A DNA stretch of 64,000 nucleotides from Micrasema longulum (GCA_022494885.1 JAGVSM010001209.1:151898-215897); one strand, 5' to 3'; numbered from the stretch's first letter, positions 52,036 through 62,615 are shown. Translations and numbers: made by a program. The notes: generated from the sequence alone by a model not told the origin.

Positions 52036-52543
52036 TAAATATTTTAAATATTTTTGAGGTTTTTTTCGCTGCCCTGTGCATTAATTTTTCTTGAGTAGGG
52101 GAGGATTATATGGATACACATGTACGTATGCGTATGTGTGCTTGTATGTAGATACCATAAGGGTTTTCATAATTAAAGGATAGGTCCTACCCTGCCTTTA
52201 AAATTTGCATTGTAACATTTAGGGTTGTTTTACGATGGGCATAGAGGGATGGACGGAGGTGACATAGATTTTTTGCACCTTGCTTTTTTATGTTTGATCG
52301 TAAAAAATATTGTTCCCGTAAATTTAGACAGGTTTTTCAATATCCAAGTGAATTAAGTCAAATGAAACGTAAAATTTGGATTTTTAGTGAATAATTTATT
52401 TTCAACCATATTTTGAGTGTTTATATTTGAATTATATGTATCCACATTTTTGAGATTTTTTTAAATCTCCACTCCCACCTAGCCGCTTTGCTGTCAGCGT
52501 CTGGTGCGTATCAAATCGTTGGTCAAATACGTATCAATATATT
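52036..52543. other. Nothing assigned
   Basis: AT-rich with a short GT-rich run (52108-52150). No gene or repeat recognised. Confidence 0.3.
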
Positions 52544-53121
52544 AGAATAAAATAAAATCACATTTTTTTTATGCGCTATTCATATTTTTTATAATTTGAC
52601 AACCAACTAGTTTCGGCAATACTATGCTTTCTTCAGGGTTAATTACAAACTAACATAACATTTATAAAATTTTCACAGTGAGAGTAGATTGATTATTGAT
52701 AACTTTTAAATATCGGATATTAGAAAGGCTGTAAATAAAAATTTTAACATTATTAATAATTTAATCAATCTTAGTAATAGTCCTATTTTAAATATGTTCC
52801 CTCTCCCTAAATCCACACACAAACCCCTCTCTTCTCTACCCTTGTAGCCACGCCCACTATTACTTCACTGTGAAAAATTTATACTTAAATTTACACCACT
52901 TATATTTTTTTATAATTTGACAACCAACTAGTTTTGGCAATACTATGCCTTCTCTACCCCCGTAGCCACGCCCACTCTACCTTCACGATGAATATTGTAT
53001 GTATGTTTTGTTAGTTTGTAATTAAACCTGAAGAAGGAATACTATTACCAAAACTAGTTGGTTGTCAAATTATAAAAAATATAAGTGGTACATAAAAACA
53101 AAGTGATTTAATTTTATTTTA
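52544..53121. mobile_element. Foldback element F6 with three copies of its arm module
   Basis: The left arm (52544-52675) and right arm (53005-53121) are inverted versions of AATAAAATAAAATCAC, TTTTTTATAATTTGACAACC, AACTAGTTTCGGCAATACTA, CTTCTTCAGG(T/G)TTAATTACAA and ACTAACA. A third, direct copy of the middle module (TATAATTTGACAACCAACTA then GTTTTGGCAATACTATGCC) lies at 52907-52953. GTAGCCACGCCCACT also occurs twice (52846, 52963). Non-coding. The structure is that of a MITE or foldback with internal duplication. Confidence 0.68.
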
Positions 53122-53437
53122 AAAGTTTTCTCCAAAAGAAAAAGGAATGACAGCGGAGGGAGCAAGTGTCGTTACGTTATATCCCGTCGACTTTGTAATT
53201 TTGTAAAACACGTAGTGCAGTAAAAAGCATGGACTGTTTACATAGGTTTACTGTAAGTTTTATTTAGCTTGTCGTTCCCTTTCGCACACGCGTCACCTTT
53301 GTTTATCGTTTTACTATACGCCAGGCTAACTGAGCAGGATAGAGACAAGAGATAACTCACGACTAATGACTATGATATTTACTAGTAACATATGATATTA
53401 ATAAGACGTTTATTAATATTTTTATTTTTTTAATTTC
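53122..53437. other. Nothing assigned
   Basis: Mixed composition, GC-richer around 53145-53320. No frame or repeat recognised. Confidence 0.3.
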
Positions 53438-53609
53438 TATTCCCTTTTCGCACCCAATGGTGCATAGGGCACTGCATTGGTACACCAATTGCAGTGTATT
53501 TTGATCATTATTGTTACATGAAGGTAAGATAATACCAGACCAGGGACTTTGTAATATTCTGGTGTTCAAATAAATATTTTATATCAACCATGTCGGGAAT
53601 CGAACCCGC
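53438..53609 (-). mobile_element. SINE-A copy, 5' half of tRNA head missing
   Basis: CGCACCCAATGGTGCATAGG, CACTGCATTGGTACACCAAT, GTTACATGAAGGTAAGATAA, ATAAATATTTTATATCAACC, then GTCGGGAATCGAACCCGC (B-box complement) where similarity stops. The A-box half is absent, so this copy is 5'-truncated. Confidence 0.7.
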
Positions 53610-54382
53610 ATTAATATAGCAATTTTAAACAAGTATTGATTAAGATAAAAACATTACTGACTAGTGAAAAGTTAAACCATCGTTTCTCTAGATCAATTTT
53701 TGCTATATATTAGCCTGTAAATAAGCATTTTAGTAATTGCGAGGAGACAAAAGTTCAAAAATAGCCGGAAACTGCTTCCAACAGACTAAAATCCGTTCTA
53801 TCAAACATATGCTAATTGATCGCAAGTTGAGCGACCATATTTCAAACGCTCGTGCTTACTCTAGTTATATATATATATCAATGATATTTTATGTGATTTT
53901 TGTGCTATATTACATAGGTGTTATTAAATCAGTTATGAATGTGTGATGGAAAGAATTTTAAAGGCAGCGAAGCCGAATAAATTAATGACATCCCTGGGGT
54001 AAAGCTCCGATACGGTGTTTAGGTTTTCTATTTAAAGTACTTCCAACGATTTGATCTCCTTATTTGGGAGCCAGAAAATTCTATAAGCCCCCAATAAATA
54101 AAGTACGGTTTCTTGAACCAATATCGCTTTTTAACGACCACGGCGAGCCATTACGCCGAACGGCATAATGAAGGCCGTATATCAAAGTGAAATATTCATT
54201 TATTTACAAATCTAATTTGATTGAACCCTGATGAAAAAACCGGGTATTTTTGTCATTAAGAATGTAAGGAAAGCTTACGCCTTGGTCGAATGACACATTT
54301 TTACAAGAAATAACTCTTGTTTACACTTGCAAACATAAAACGATATTTTTTTTATTTATCGATATTTATTTTTGTTGAAAAA
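53610..54382. other. Unassigned; GC-richer patch 53960-54190
   Basis: The patch contains GACCACGGCGAGCCATTACG and CCGAACGGCATAATG. Frame 53737-53946 has no domain I recognise. Single-copy host DNA is plausible. Confidence 0.35.
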
Positions 54383-54628
54383 TAATAATTATTCCCTTTC
54401 CGCACCTAATGGTGCACATGGCACTGCATTGGTGGACCAATCGCAGCGAGTATTGATCAATTTTGTTACATGAAGGTAAGATGATCTTACGCTTTAGGTT
54501 CAGGAACAATTAAATGTTTTAGTGTAAAAACACCTTTTTAAATAAATATTTCAAATCATCATGTTGGAAATCGAACCCTGACCTCTTACATGATAGGCAA
54601 ATGCGCTGACCATTACACTACGAGGCCA
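54383..54628 (-). mobile_element. SINE-A copy, most complete
   Basis: On the minus strand: GGCCTCGTAGTGTAATGGTC (A-box), CAGGGTTCGATTTCC (B-box at 54566-54580), AAATATTTATTTAAAAAGGT, TCATCTTACCTTCATGTAAC, CGCTGCGATTGGTCCACC, AATGCAGTGCCATGTGCACC and ATTAGGTGCGGAAAGGG, then an A/T-rich tail. This copy defines the family: about 245 bases, tRNA-like head, unrelated body. Its head touches LINE J9. Confidence 0.76.
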
Positions 54629-54632
54629 ATAA

Positions 54633-55552
54633 ATTTAAATGGGATAAACATACTACCGAAATATGTAAAAGATTAAAGACAGTTATAGACAGTATGTTTA
54701 GAATAAAATATTTAGTTCCAATAAAAACGCTAAGACTTATTCATCAATCGTTAGCGAAATTACTTACTAGGTTTGGTATTACCAGTTGAGGCCTTTCTTG
54801 TAAAATCATTTTTTTTTTTAAAAAACAATTTATACTTAACTTGGCTCTAAAGTTAATCAACAGATCAGCTAGAATTTATCAGCTATAATTGAAGAAGAGG
54901 TACCTTAACTTTTTAAAAAACAAGGGTGCCTGTCCGTAAATTCTATTTAATGGCTCAAATTAGTTTGTAGGTATCAGATTGACCGTACCTACAAAAAAGG
55001 TATTTATTTAATTATTTATTCATATTTTTTCTCTTACAAATTATAAATTATAGTAAATGTACATATACATTATAAAAGGCTAGCACAACGTAAATGCTTG
55101 TCAGTGCCGAGGTTTTATAACAAGTATGGCCAAAAAACACTTCAATATACAATTCCTAAAATTTTCAATAAGATGCTTAAGCAGATCTTAAAAGAAAATG
55201 TTGACAAAACATTTAAGAAAAAATAATTCAATGGCTAATATGTAACAAAGCTTTATATTGATTATTATTTTATGTTAACATTCAACTATTAAAAATTTTG
55301 TAAATATATTTTGTGTAAAAAATACATATGCTCAGCTTTTAGTTCATAATAATGTTTTGATTGCTTTTGAAATTTATATAATTTCTTTAACTTTTTTAAT
55401 TTCTTTCTTTATTTTTTTTTCCTTTGCAAAGGCAAAGGAAAAAAAAATACCTGCCAACAAGCCGGTTTTGCGTTTAGCGGGTTTCATTATTTTTCCTTTT
55501 ATATTATCTGTTCAGGTATTCTTCTTGAATAAAATTATTTTTAAATAAAATA
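54633..55552 (+). mobile_element. Jockey-like LINE (family J9), C-terminal half
   Basis: Reads KWDKHTTEICKRLKTVIDSM, FRIKYLVPIKTLRLIHQSL, FGITS-stop, then NLALKLINRSARIYQL and a block ending LFNGSN. After decay it resumes RKCLSVPRFYNKYGQKTLQY, TIPKIFNKMLKQILKENVDK and TFKKKIIQWL. This is the standard LINE thumb-to-C-terminus order. The 3' UTR includes CCTTTGCAAAGGCAAAGGAA and ends AAATAAAATAA at 55552, where an RTE-1 3' end meets it tail to tail. Several stops and shifts. Confidence 0.72.
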
Positions 55553-55765
55553 ACTACTACCATCACACCATTTCCCCGTAGGTAGGCAGAGAGAACGGAC
55601 CGCCACACACGTCTATCCTGGCAAACATTCCTAGCTTCTTCCATATGCATACCTCTTGTCATACATGCCCTTCGGTTCAGTCTGATTTTGACATGACCAG
55701 ACTTAAAATTTTGGTTTATCTGATCATGCTACGTCTTTTTTGGTCGTTCTCCTCTCACGTTAAAT
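55553..55765 (-). mobile_element. RTE-1 LINE 3' end, minus copy
   Basis: The minus strand reads NVRGERPKKT then a stop, DQINQNFKSGHVKIRLNRRA, CMTRGMHMEEARNVCQDRRV, WRSVLSAYLRGNGVMV. It matches the RTE-1 ends at 26640-26935 and 27760-27925. The 3' terminus (TGGTGTGATGGTAGTAG) lies at 55553 against the J9 tail. Confidence 0.72.
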
Positions 55766-56536
55766 AAAATAATAATATTGAGCTTACAAAACTAACAGTA
55801 AAAATTACCATGGATAAAATACCTTATGTCTCTTTATAAACAACATATTGTTACTACTTATATTTTTATATCGATTTCTTTAGAAATTGAAAAACGAGAT
55901 GATGTAAATTTTTTTGTGTTCATCAAAATTCCAATAGAGAACAAGTAAATGTAATTTTTCTATAATGGTATCGTAAATAATGATATTTTTTTGGATTGAT
56001 TACTTGTGATTTAGAATTTAGTTAGGAATTTAATATTGACGGAATCTGTGATTGTCTACCTTTCAGGACATTAAGATATATTTTTAACTCATATATTTGT
56101 ATCTGTAGAGAGGTGTTTGGGGTCTCATATTTGTAAAATTCATGATATTCAGGAGAGACTGTTAAGAGGAATTACCGAAAGTACCGAATAACGTATTCCG
56201 TGAAGCAAAACCAAAATGCAAAGGTGTAGATACATTTTAGATTAGCTGATGTCTTGGATGTAAACAACTTTGTGACTTCAAATTCACTGTAGATCACTTT
56301 TTTGATCCAAAATATTAAAAAAAGAGATTTCCTCCTCACGACACTAGATTATAAACTAAGTGTTCCCGTTCCGAATCGTTCTCCGGACCACAAATTACTT
56401 CAGACAATGACGTTTAATTGCTTTATTCCAAGATCGCTCAATAATCTTTCGAATTCATACGTATGATCTTCAAATAAAAATAAAAAACTGAAAATATATC
56501 TTATTTAGTACCTTTGGTAAATGTTAATTGAAGGTA
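55766..56536. other. Nothing assigned
   Basis: AT-rich, with modest GC increase at 56180-56420. No frame or repeat recognised. Confidence 0.3.
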
Positions 56537-56981
56537 TGTAGGAATAAGTAGTTGAGGGTTGGTTGTAGTTCTTACCCCAGTTAGAGATTGACAGAGAAGA
56601 CACGAGGTTGCTGTCTGATGTTTATTATTACAGGGCGAATAAATAATGAATTATGTCGGACGAGTGTTACTTCGATGATGGGTTGAAGAGACTGCACTTG
56701 AACTACATGCTAAACCGGGTGACGTCGTTGAGCTGGTCTGACGTGAACTGAACTTGTTGGGCTGACTAACTGGCGTTGCGTCCTATGGTCTTTTTATAGA
56801 CGACGTTCCTTTGTAGTTCAATTCCTCATGATAAGGACGATGTAAACGTACTGCAGAACAATGCTCCCGGTTTAGCGTGCAATACTATAAGAGTTGCATT
56901 ATACGAATGTATTGGGTTCGATAGAAAATGATGACATTGTATCGTCGGTTATTAGTTTACTTCAAGTGAACTAATTTAACA
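56537..56981 (-). mobile_element. Probable solo LTR
   Basis: GC-richer block of about 445 bases with promoter-like order on the minus strand: TATA box TATAAAAAG (complement at 56791-56799), an initiator-like CAGTTAGTCAG about 25 bases downstream, then AATAAA (complement at 56621-56626) followed by CATCAGACAGCAACCTCG. Minus-strand start TGTTAAATTAG and possible end CTACA fit TG...CA ends, but no matching 5-base target duplication was found, so the limits are approximate. There is no internal gag-pol sequence on either side, hence solo. Confidence 0.52.
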
Positions 56982-57424
56982 CGTGTGTGTCATCGATTAT
57001 GGACCCTACAGCTATAACTAGCAAACATTGGAATCTCCAACAAAAACGGAAAATTAGTTATTGATGCCAAAATAAACTATACATAAAGACCTACCTACCT
57101 TAGTAATAGCGTTATTCAAAACGGTCTCTAAATCTTGCAAAAACTAAATTCAATTATACTACTTAACACCGCAAATTAAACATTCTCCATTGAGTTAGTG
57201 AAGCATTATTAGTAATCCAACAAGTCTTTTTTCAAAGTTTTTCGCAAATTTCTCAGTAACTCCTTCAATGGAGATCTAAAAGTTTGTTTCTAATATCCTC
57301 AATTATTAAGTGTATTATGTAAAGAAGTGAATGTGTGTACAAGGAGTTTGTTTTAAAAAATATGTGTCCAACCAAAAAATCTGTAGACTTCGAGTAATTA
57401 AAATTATAGATTATATATATTACG
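56982..57424. other. Nothing assigned
   Basis: AT-rich. No feature recognised. Confidence 0.3.
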
Positions 57425-57515
57425 CAGACAGGGTATAGTCTAAGTTAGAACCAAGTTGCACATCTTAAACCCGCGCTGTGCCAGCAAGTGCCCTGCTAGA
57501 TATCGAACCCAATCA
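57425..57515 (-). repeat. Repeat Y, second copy
   Basis: The minus strand: GGGTTCGATATCTAGCAGGG, CACTTGCTGGCACAGCGCGG, GTTTAAGATGTGCAACTTGG, TAGACTATACCCTGTCTGCG. It matches the first 95 bases of the insert in RTE-1 at 26735-26893. Here it is free-standing, with no RTE-1 sequence around it. Confidence 0.58.
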
Positions 57516-58067
57516 AGTTCAATCATCAGTAAAATAGTTTCTGTCGGAATTATGCGAAGTGGTGTTTTTAAAACGTGTCTGACTTTTAATTTTATACTGG
57601 CACTGAAAATAAATTAAATATATCCGGTAGTGAATTTCCTGAATGTTTCATAATCCTAGTTGAATAAATGTCGATACTACGGCGAAACTAAATTCAAGTA
57701 TTGTAACCACTAACGAATACGGCATTATGCTATTTTCACCTCAAAGATAATTTTTATTTAAATATACATGTTTAACACCGTTATTTAGTCTTGGATTATA
57801 CCGGGTCTATAAAAATAGGTGATATAAGCATGAAAAGATCATTCTAGAGAACTTAGTTTTTTTAATTCTATTTAACTTTAAAATAGTGAACATTTTAAGT
57901 ACTAAAGTTATCCCATGAAGTCAAAAACTCTAAACTTTAAGTGAGCAGTATATTACAAATAATCAAATATTTTTTTACATTTTTGACATATTTGGTTCCA
58001 ATATTCCTATTTGCTATTTATTGTCAATTTTCGATTGAATTTTTTTGCAATTATAAAAACTAATTAC
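57516..58067. other. Nothing assigned
   Basis: No frame or repeat recognised. Confidence 0.3.
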
Positions 58068-58250
58068 GGCGGCCTCCGTGGTGTAGTGGTTAAGACGCTT
58101 GACTCACGCACGGAAGATTCCGGGTTCGATTTCCGGTGAGAACACAAAAATTAAAATGTGATTTTTCTCAAGCCTGGTTGTTCTGTAATGTAATTCACCA
58201 CTGTAATTGGGCCTCCTGGCCTGTTGTGGTGCAAAAAAATGAAATGAAAT
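58068..58250 (+). mobile_element. SINE-B, most complete copy
   Basis: tRNA-like head GGCGGCCTCCGTGGTGTAGT (A-box at about 58079-58091) and GATTCCGGGTTCGATTTCCG (B-box at 58123-58134), body with AAAATGTGATTTTTCTCAAG, then a 3' hairpin: CACCAC 58197-58202 pairs with GTGGTG 58226-58231, with GGCC/GGCC inside. The A-rich tail has AAATG units. RNA polymerase III promoter geometry is intact. No anticodon-stem closure typical of a working tRNA. Confidence 0.8.
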
Positions 58251-58867
58251 AATATTTATTAATATTTTTTTATAAAAATGTAAATAAAAGTGTAACGAGT
58301 ATATTTTTTATTTACAAATTATATGAAAATACACGTGTTTCAGGGCCAGACTGAGAAACTTTAGAGAAACAATCCTCAGGGTATTTAAACATTTTTTTAA
58401 TTATTTTTTACGAGTGGAGGCGTATAAAAAAATCTACATCTTGTTTTTTACTATGGAAAAATTCATTATTGTAATTTGAATATGGAGTGAATTCTTATAG
58501 CCACGGACTAGCATCTTTTCCACAAACCCCTACCCCTCTCCTACCCAGCTGCTTTCCTATTACGCGTCCCTAATAAAAAAATCATTCGGATTAAAAGTAC
58601 ATCATAAAAAATGTTTTGACCTAAAAACAACCTGTTATTTAATACCTTATTATTCTAATTTTGTGTGTACGAAAAAAATCCATATACTTCCATAGGTTAA
58701 CGACAATATTAAAAAATAATATATGTTTTAAAACAAATTGATTAATCAGACCTCGGTAGCATTTTAACAGAGACCCTTGACCCAGATATAGAAATCAAAT
58801 GCAGAATTGATATAAAATGAAATCCCTCTTCTGCAATGCTAATTTTAACTTGAAAATAAAGCAAAGA
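58251..58867. other. Nothing assigned
   Basis: AT-rich with a GC-richer line at 58495-58560. No frame or repeat recognised. Confidence 0.3.
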
Positions 58868-58938
58868 TTAATAAAATGTTAAATAAAATGTTAAATAAAA
58901 TGTTAAATAAAATGTTAAATAAAATGTTAAATAAAATG
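58868..58938 (+). repeat. 12-bp tandem repeat, TTAAATAAAATG
   Basis: Five perfect copies of TTAAATAAAATG preceded by a one-base-shorter version, ending exactly where the RTE-2 sequence begins. The minus-strand frame 58845-59027 derives its repeated ILFN residues from it and is not a gene. Confidence 0.85.
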
Positions 58939-58939
58939 A

Positions 58940-59375
58940 GTGGTCTGTATTGTTGTATGGCTGTGAGACTTAGGCTCTGAAAGTGAACACTATGAATAGG
59001 CTGGAGGCTTTTGATATGTGGTTGCATCGCAAAATGCTTAAGATATCTTGGACAGACCTGATAACAAACTCAGAAGTCTTAAGTCGAGCTAGAACTAACA
59101 GAGAAACTTAACCACCATAAAAGTTCGTAAAATTTCATATCTGGGGCATATAATGCGTGGAGAAAAGTACCAGTTGCTTCATTTAATTTTGAGGCAAGAT
59201 TGAGGGTCACAGAGGGACTGGAAAAAGACAGATGTCCTGGCTGCGAAATATACGAGACTGGGCTAGCTTCAGGACTATAGAGCAGATTTTCTGGGCAGCA
59301 CAGGATAGAGAGATTTTTGCCAGAGTAATTCATTGCCAACGTTGGGATACCTGACAGGGCACTAAGTAAAGAAGA
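58940..59375 (+). mobile_element. RTE-2 LINE C-terminus, plus copy
   Basis: Reads WSVLLYGCET-stop-ALKVNTMNRLEAFDMWLHRK, MLKISWTDLITNSEVLSRAR, TTIKVRKISYLGHIMRGEKY, then after shifts a basic region (KKTDVLAAKYT in one frame), AQDREIFARVIHCQRW and the stop. Order and spacing match the split minus copy at 12531-13678, which supplies the missing part. Ends near GTAAAGAAGAAA. About five frame breaks. The minus frame 59079-59339 is antisense. Confidence 0.76.
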
Positions 59376-60859
59376 AAATCAATCAAAATCAGTTCTATTT
59401 TGTTCAAATAATGCTTTTTTTATTTCTAGAAATTTATATAACCCTTAATGCTGGGTGTTTAACTTAAATCATTCGAAGTTCTAAGCATATCAAGACAGAG
59501 ATTTATTCAACAAAATCAATATTCTAAAATTAGTCGCTTCTGGCGTTTACAAAGTCAAAGGGTGCTTAACTTTTCAAAATAAACCGTCTTCAGAAGATTT
59601 TTTCTTCACAAATAATCCAATCATCTTTCGATCCCTCCTAATACGTTTTATTTATATCTTGATTGAAAAATGTGGTCGTGGTTCGTGCACCAATTCAATT
59701 TGAGTGACGATTTAAAATCGGGTTAAATTTTCTAGGGAGTGAAACACACTTTTTAGGGCTAAAGCAGCAAAAACTCAAACACTTCAATATTTTAAATGCA
59801 TAAAATAATTATGTTGAATTTTATCTAAGTCACCAAAGTAATTCATTTGAAATAAGATTACCGTTTGTTATTTTATTTCAAATGAATCACTTTTTTTTCA
59901 AATACCGTATTTCCCTTAGTATTAAAATGGTTGTATTAAAAACGAAACAATTTTCTTGCATCAGTATAATATTATAAGTATTTTGTTTTTCGTAGGACTT
60001 TTTTAGTGTACAATACAAAATTTTAAGATAGATTACACAAACATCACGGTGACAGATTTAAAATTTACACTAAAAATACATTGTGTACCTTAGTAGACAT
60101 TATAATAATAAATATGTACATCTCCATTCCCCTCCTTATCCTCTCTTCAAGCATTTTTGTCGCAATCCCGCCTAATTTACAATAACTTCCTGTTCTTAAA
60201 AAAAATTTTTGAAAAATATTTACGAGTACATGAATATAACATTTTTATATGTATAAACTTATATGTATTTATTTAATATGTAATGTATTTTTATTACTAA
60301 CTTTGTATACTTTGTGGAAATCTGTTATTAGTTTTGAGTTTATACACTATATCTGTTTTTTACTTTAAATATGTGTGTAGAACTGTTGATTTCCCAAATA
60401 CTTTTTTTTTAAGATACTGTTTTTATTAAAAAATATTGAGATATAAGGAATTACCGGTGAATCCTATGTTATAGAGACTTGTTAACAGGTAAAAAATAAC
60501 GGATATGGAAGGAAGTTGTAAGGGAGAAAGAAAAAATAAAAATACACCATTAAACTTTAAATATAGGCAGAATGTTACACAGTTTTCAAAATCATTACTT
60601 AAATCAATCAATGACAGCTCAAAAGACCTGTTAAAGCGTAAAATTCCATATTCTCTTTATTTTCCTTCAGATTTATTGACAAATCTAAAAAACCACCTCA
60701 AGTTAAGTTGTTTTATTATTTAAACTTGAGTTTTTTTGTACTGTTATTTATGATCAGACAATGGTATTTTATTAAACAGGAAAACAATTTACTGAGCAAA
60801 TTTGCTAAATTCGCATTTTAAATGCGTATGTTTTAACATTAAAATCCAAAATTTATCAT
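59376..60859. other. Unassigned; perfect inverted repeat at 59841-59887
   Basis: ATTCATTTGAAATAA (59841-59855) and its exact complement (59873-59887) flank 17 bases. The overlapping frames at 60426-60723 lack domains. A pyrimidine-rich GC-richer spot at 60120-60195 was noted. No gene called. Confidence 0.4.
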
Positions 60860-61210
60860 ACGAAAATAACGCATACTAAAAATACCGATGAAATTATGTG
60901 AAATAGATTGAATATAATTTTATTTTAAAAATGTATATGGATATTGTGGATAAATGTTTTCATACACAATTTTCAAAATAAAATTGTTAATAAATATGTC
61001 TCCACAAAAACGTGACATGTTTGGCCTTGACAATTGTGGCATCGAGATTCATGTTAATGTTATATTAACATTTAAACGGTCTCTAACAAATTTCAACATT
61101 TAATAGAATCGTGACGTATTAAGGTTTTAGTTAAGTAGATTTTTTTTATTCGACAATATTTCATGGCCCCTTATTTTTAAAATTTAGAAAAAAGTATAAT
61201 TTCTTCATTA
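60860..61210 (+). mobile_element. M1 element, copy 4
   Basis: CATACTAAAAATACCGATGA, AATAGATTGAATATAA, GTATATGGATATTGTGGATA, AATGTTTTCATACACAA, AACGTGACATGTTTGGCCTT, GACAATTGTGGCATCGAGAT and AATCGTGACGTATTAAGG follow copy 1 in order. The GGGAAATATCA terminus is lost and the other end is diverged (TATAATTTCTTCATTA). Oldest-looking copy. Confidence 0.6.
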
Positions 61211-61739
61211 TTTATAAACCACAAAAACTGTGCCTTTCTGATAAAATTTAACATGTGATCCTGAACACATTTTGATTATTTCTTTAAAAGATCTTAGAAT
61301 AACACCCCTTAAACCAAAAGTATTCCTGAATTATTTTCCAACCCTCCGAAAAACGTCAATGAGTCGATCTGATCAATAGTTCAATTAGAAGATTGACGTT
61401 GGATTTGTATTGATTGAATATTTGTTCATGCCACCTTTGAATTCTTCAGCTTTTTAGGCTTTAGCTCAATTAGAGAAGAAAATAAAAGTATTTTATTCAC
61501 ACTTTATAAAAAAACTGTATTTTTCTTAAAAATAACACAAAAATTTGCTTGCCGTAACTTGAATAAATAAATATTTCTCGTATTAAACTTATTATAAAAA
61601 GAATACATATGTATTTGAAACAAAAATATGAAAAAATCTATAAAAAGTTAATATTACGTATTTATGTAGATACAACTCCACTGTCAACCCAATTAATTCT
61701 TCAAATATAAATAAATAATATAAACCAACAATGTTTTCA
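61211..61739. other. Nothing assigned
   Basis: AT-rich DNA without recognisable frames or repeats. Confidence 0.3.
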
Positions 61740-62060
61740 GTATGTATAAATACTTGCAGACTGGTTGGATTTTCTTCCTATGGAGTTATTTTTATTTAAA
61801 TTTGTTGCAACGGAGAGAAAAAACATTTTTGAGCAGGGAATATGGAAGTCTAGGCATTTACATTGCCATTGGATGGTTTAACCAGCCACTTTACACACTG
61901 TGTAACATTCACCATTCTGCTTATATTTGAACATCTATATTCCTTCAATCCTTTCATCTATTGATGTTTGTGAAGTTAAAGAGCCAAACCTTTATTTATG
62001 CGGGTGAGATTCATATAATTAAATTATTTCACCTACATACTAGACAACGCCTGAAATTAT
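61740..62060 (+). repeat. F1 element, longest single copy
   Basis: GTATAAATACTTGCAGACTG, TTGGATTTTCTTCCTATGGA, GTTGCAACGGAGAGAAAAAA, CATTTTTGAGCAGGGAATAT, GTCTAGGCATTTACATTGCC, CACTTTACACACTGTG, CATTCACCATTCTGC, TTCCTTCAATCCTTTCATC, AACCTTTATTTATGCGGGTG and TACTAGACAACGCCTG. It links the two halves seen in tandem at 27080-27560. Frame 61742-61930 within it is not a gene. Confidence 0.62.
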
Positions 62061-62104
62061 TTTTTTTCATTTCTATACTTCTTCATTGACCAGGTGGATT
62101 TATC

Positions 62105-62285
62105 AACAATATTTTGAGTTTGTCTAAATTTCTGTAGACAAGGACTGGATTCAACTCTTTCGGAGCTGTTAATATTAACATATTACTACAGGTTACAATA
62201 TGTTATAATATTTTAATATTAACAGCTACCGGGGAGTTAAAGCCAATCCTTGTCTACAAAAAATTGGACAAACTCAAAATGTAGT
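62105..62285. repeat. F1 palindromic derivative, outer arms
   Basis: The left arm CAACAATATTTTGAGTTTGT, GTAGACAAGGACTGGATTCA, AGCTGTTAATATTAACATAT is mirrored by the right arm AATATTAACAGCTACCGGGG, AGTTAAAGCCAATCCTTGTC, ATTGGACAAACTCAAAATGT. Arms of about 80 bases with a short middle. Only F1 outer-arm sequence is present, so this copy has lost the whole interior. Confidence 0.7.
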
Positions 62286-62514
62286 TAAAAAAAATAGTAT
62301 TAAAAACTTTTTTGGGTGAATGGGGTGTGATATACAAAGCATGGAAGTAATCCTGCAAGAAATTAATGATAAACTAACTAAAATAAAAATATCGTTTGTT
62401 TTTTTTTTATATCACCTCCTTGAAATCCTTTAGCTGATTCAGTGATTATAGCAAAATAATAATAAAATGGGGTCAACTAACAAGGTTGAATGGATGTTAA
62501 AAATAAAATTCAAC

Positions 62515-62615
62515 GAAAAGTTGAGAGTTCGATGCCCGATGGGAACACAAAAATTTAATATGATTTAAATTTAATGAAGCCCGTGCTGTAATTCACCAAC
62601 GTAATGAAAATACTG
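62515..62615 (+). repeat. SINE-B fragment
   Basis: GAGAGTTCGATGCCCGATGG (B-box remnant), GAACACAAAAATTTAATATG and GTGCTGTAATTCACCAACGT match SINE-B from the B-box on. The hairpin end is lost. Confidence 0.5.

Noticed and set aside
58079..58140. Functional tRNA gene at the SINE-B head
   Set aside because: A and B boxes are present but the acceptor and anticodon stems do not close, and the sequence continues into a repeated body shared with three other loci.
58845..59027. Minus-strand frame with repeated ILFN residues
   Set aside because: The repetition is the translation of the 12-bp tandem repeat and the frame is antisense to RTE-2.
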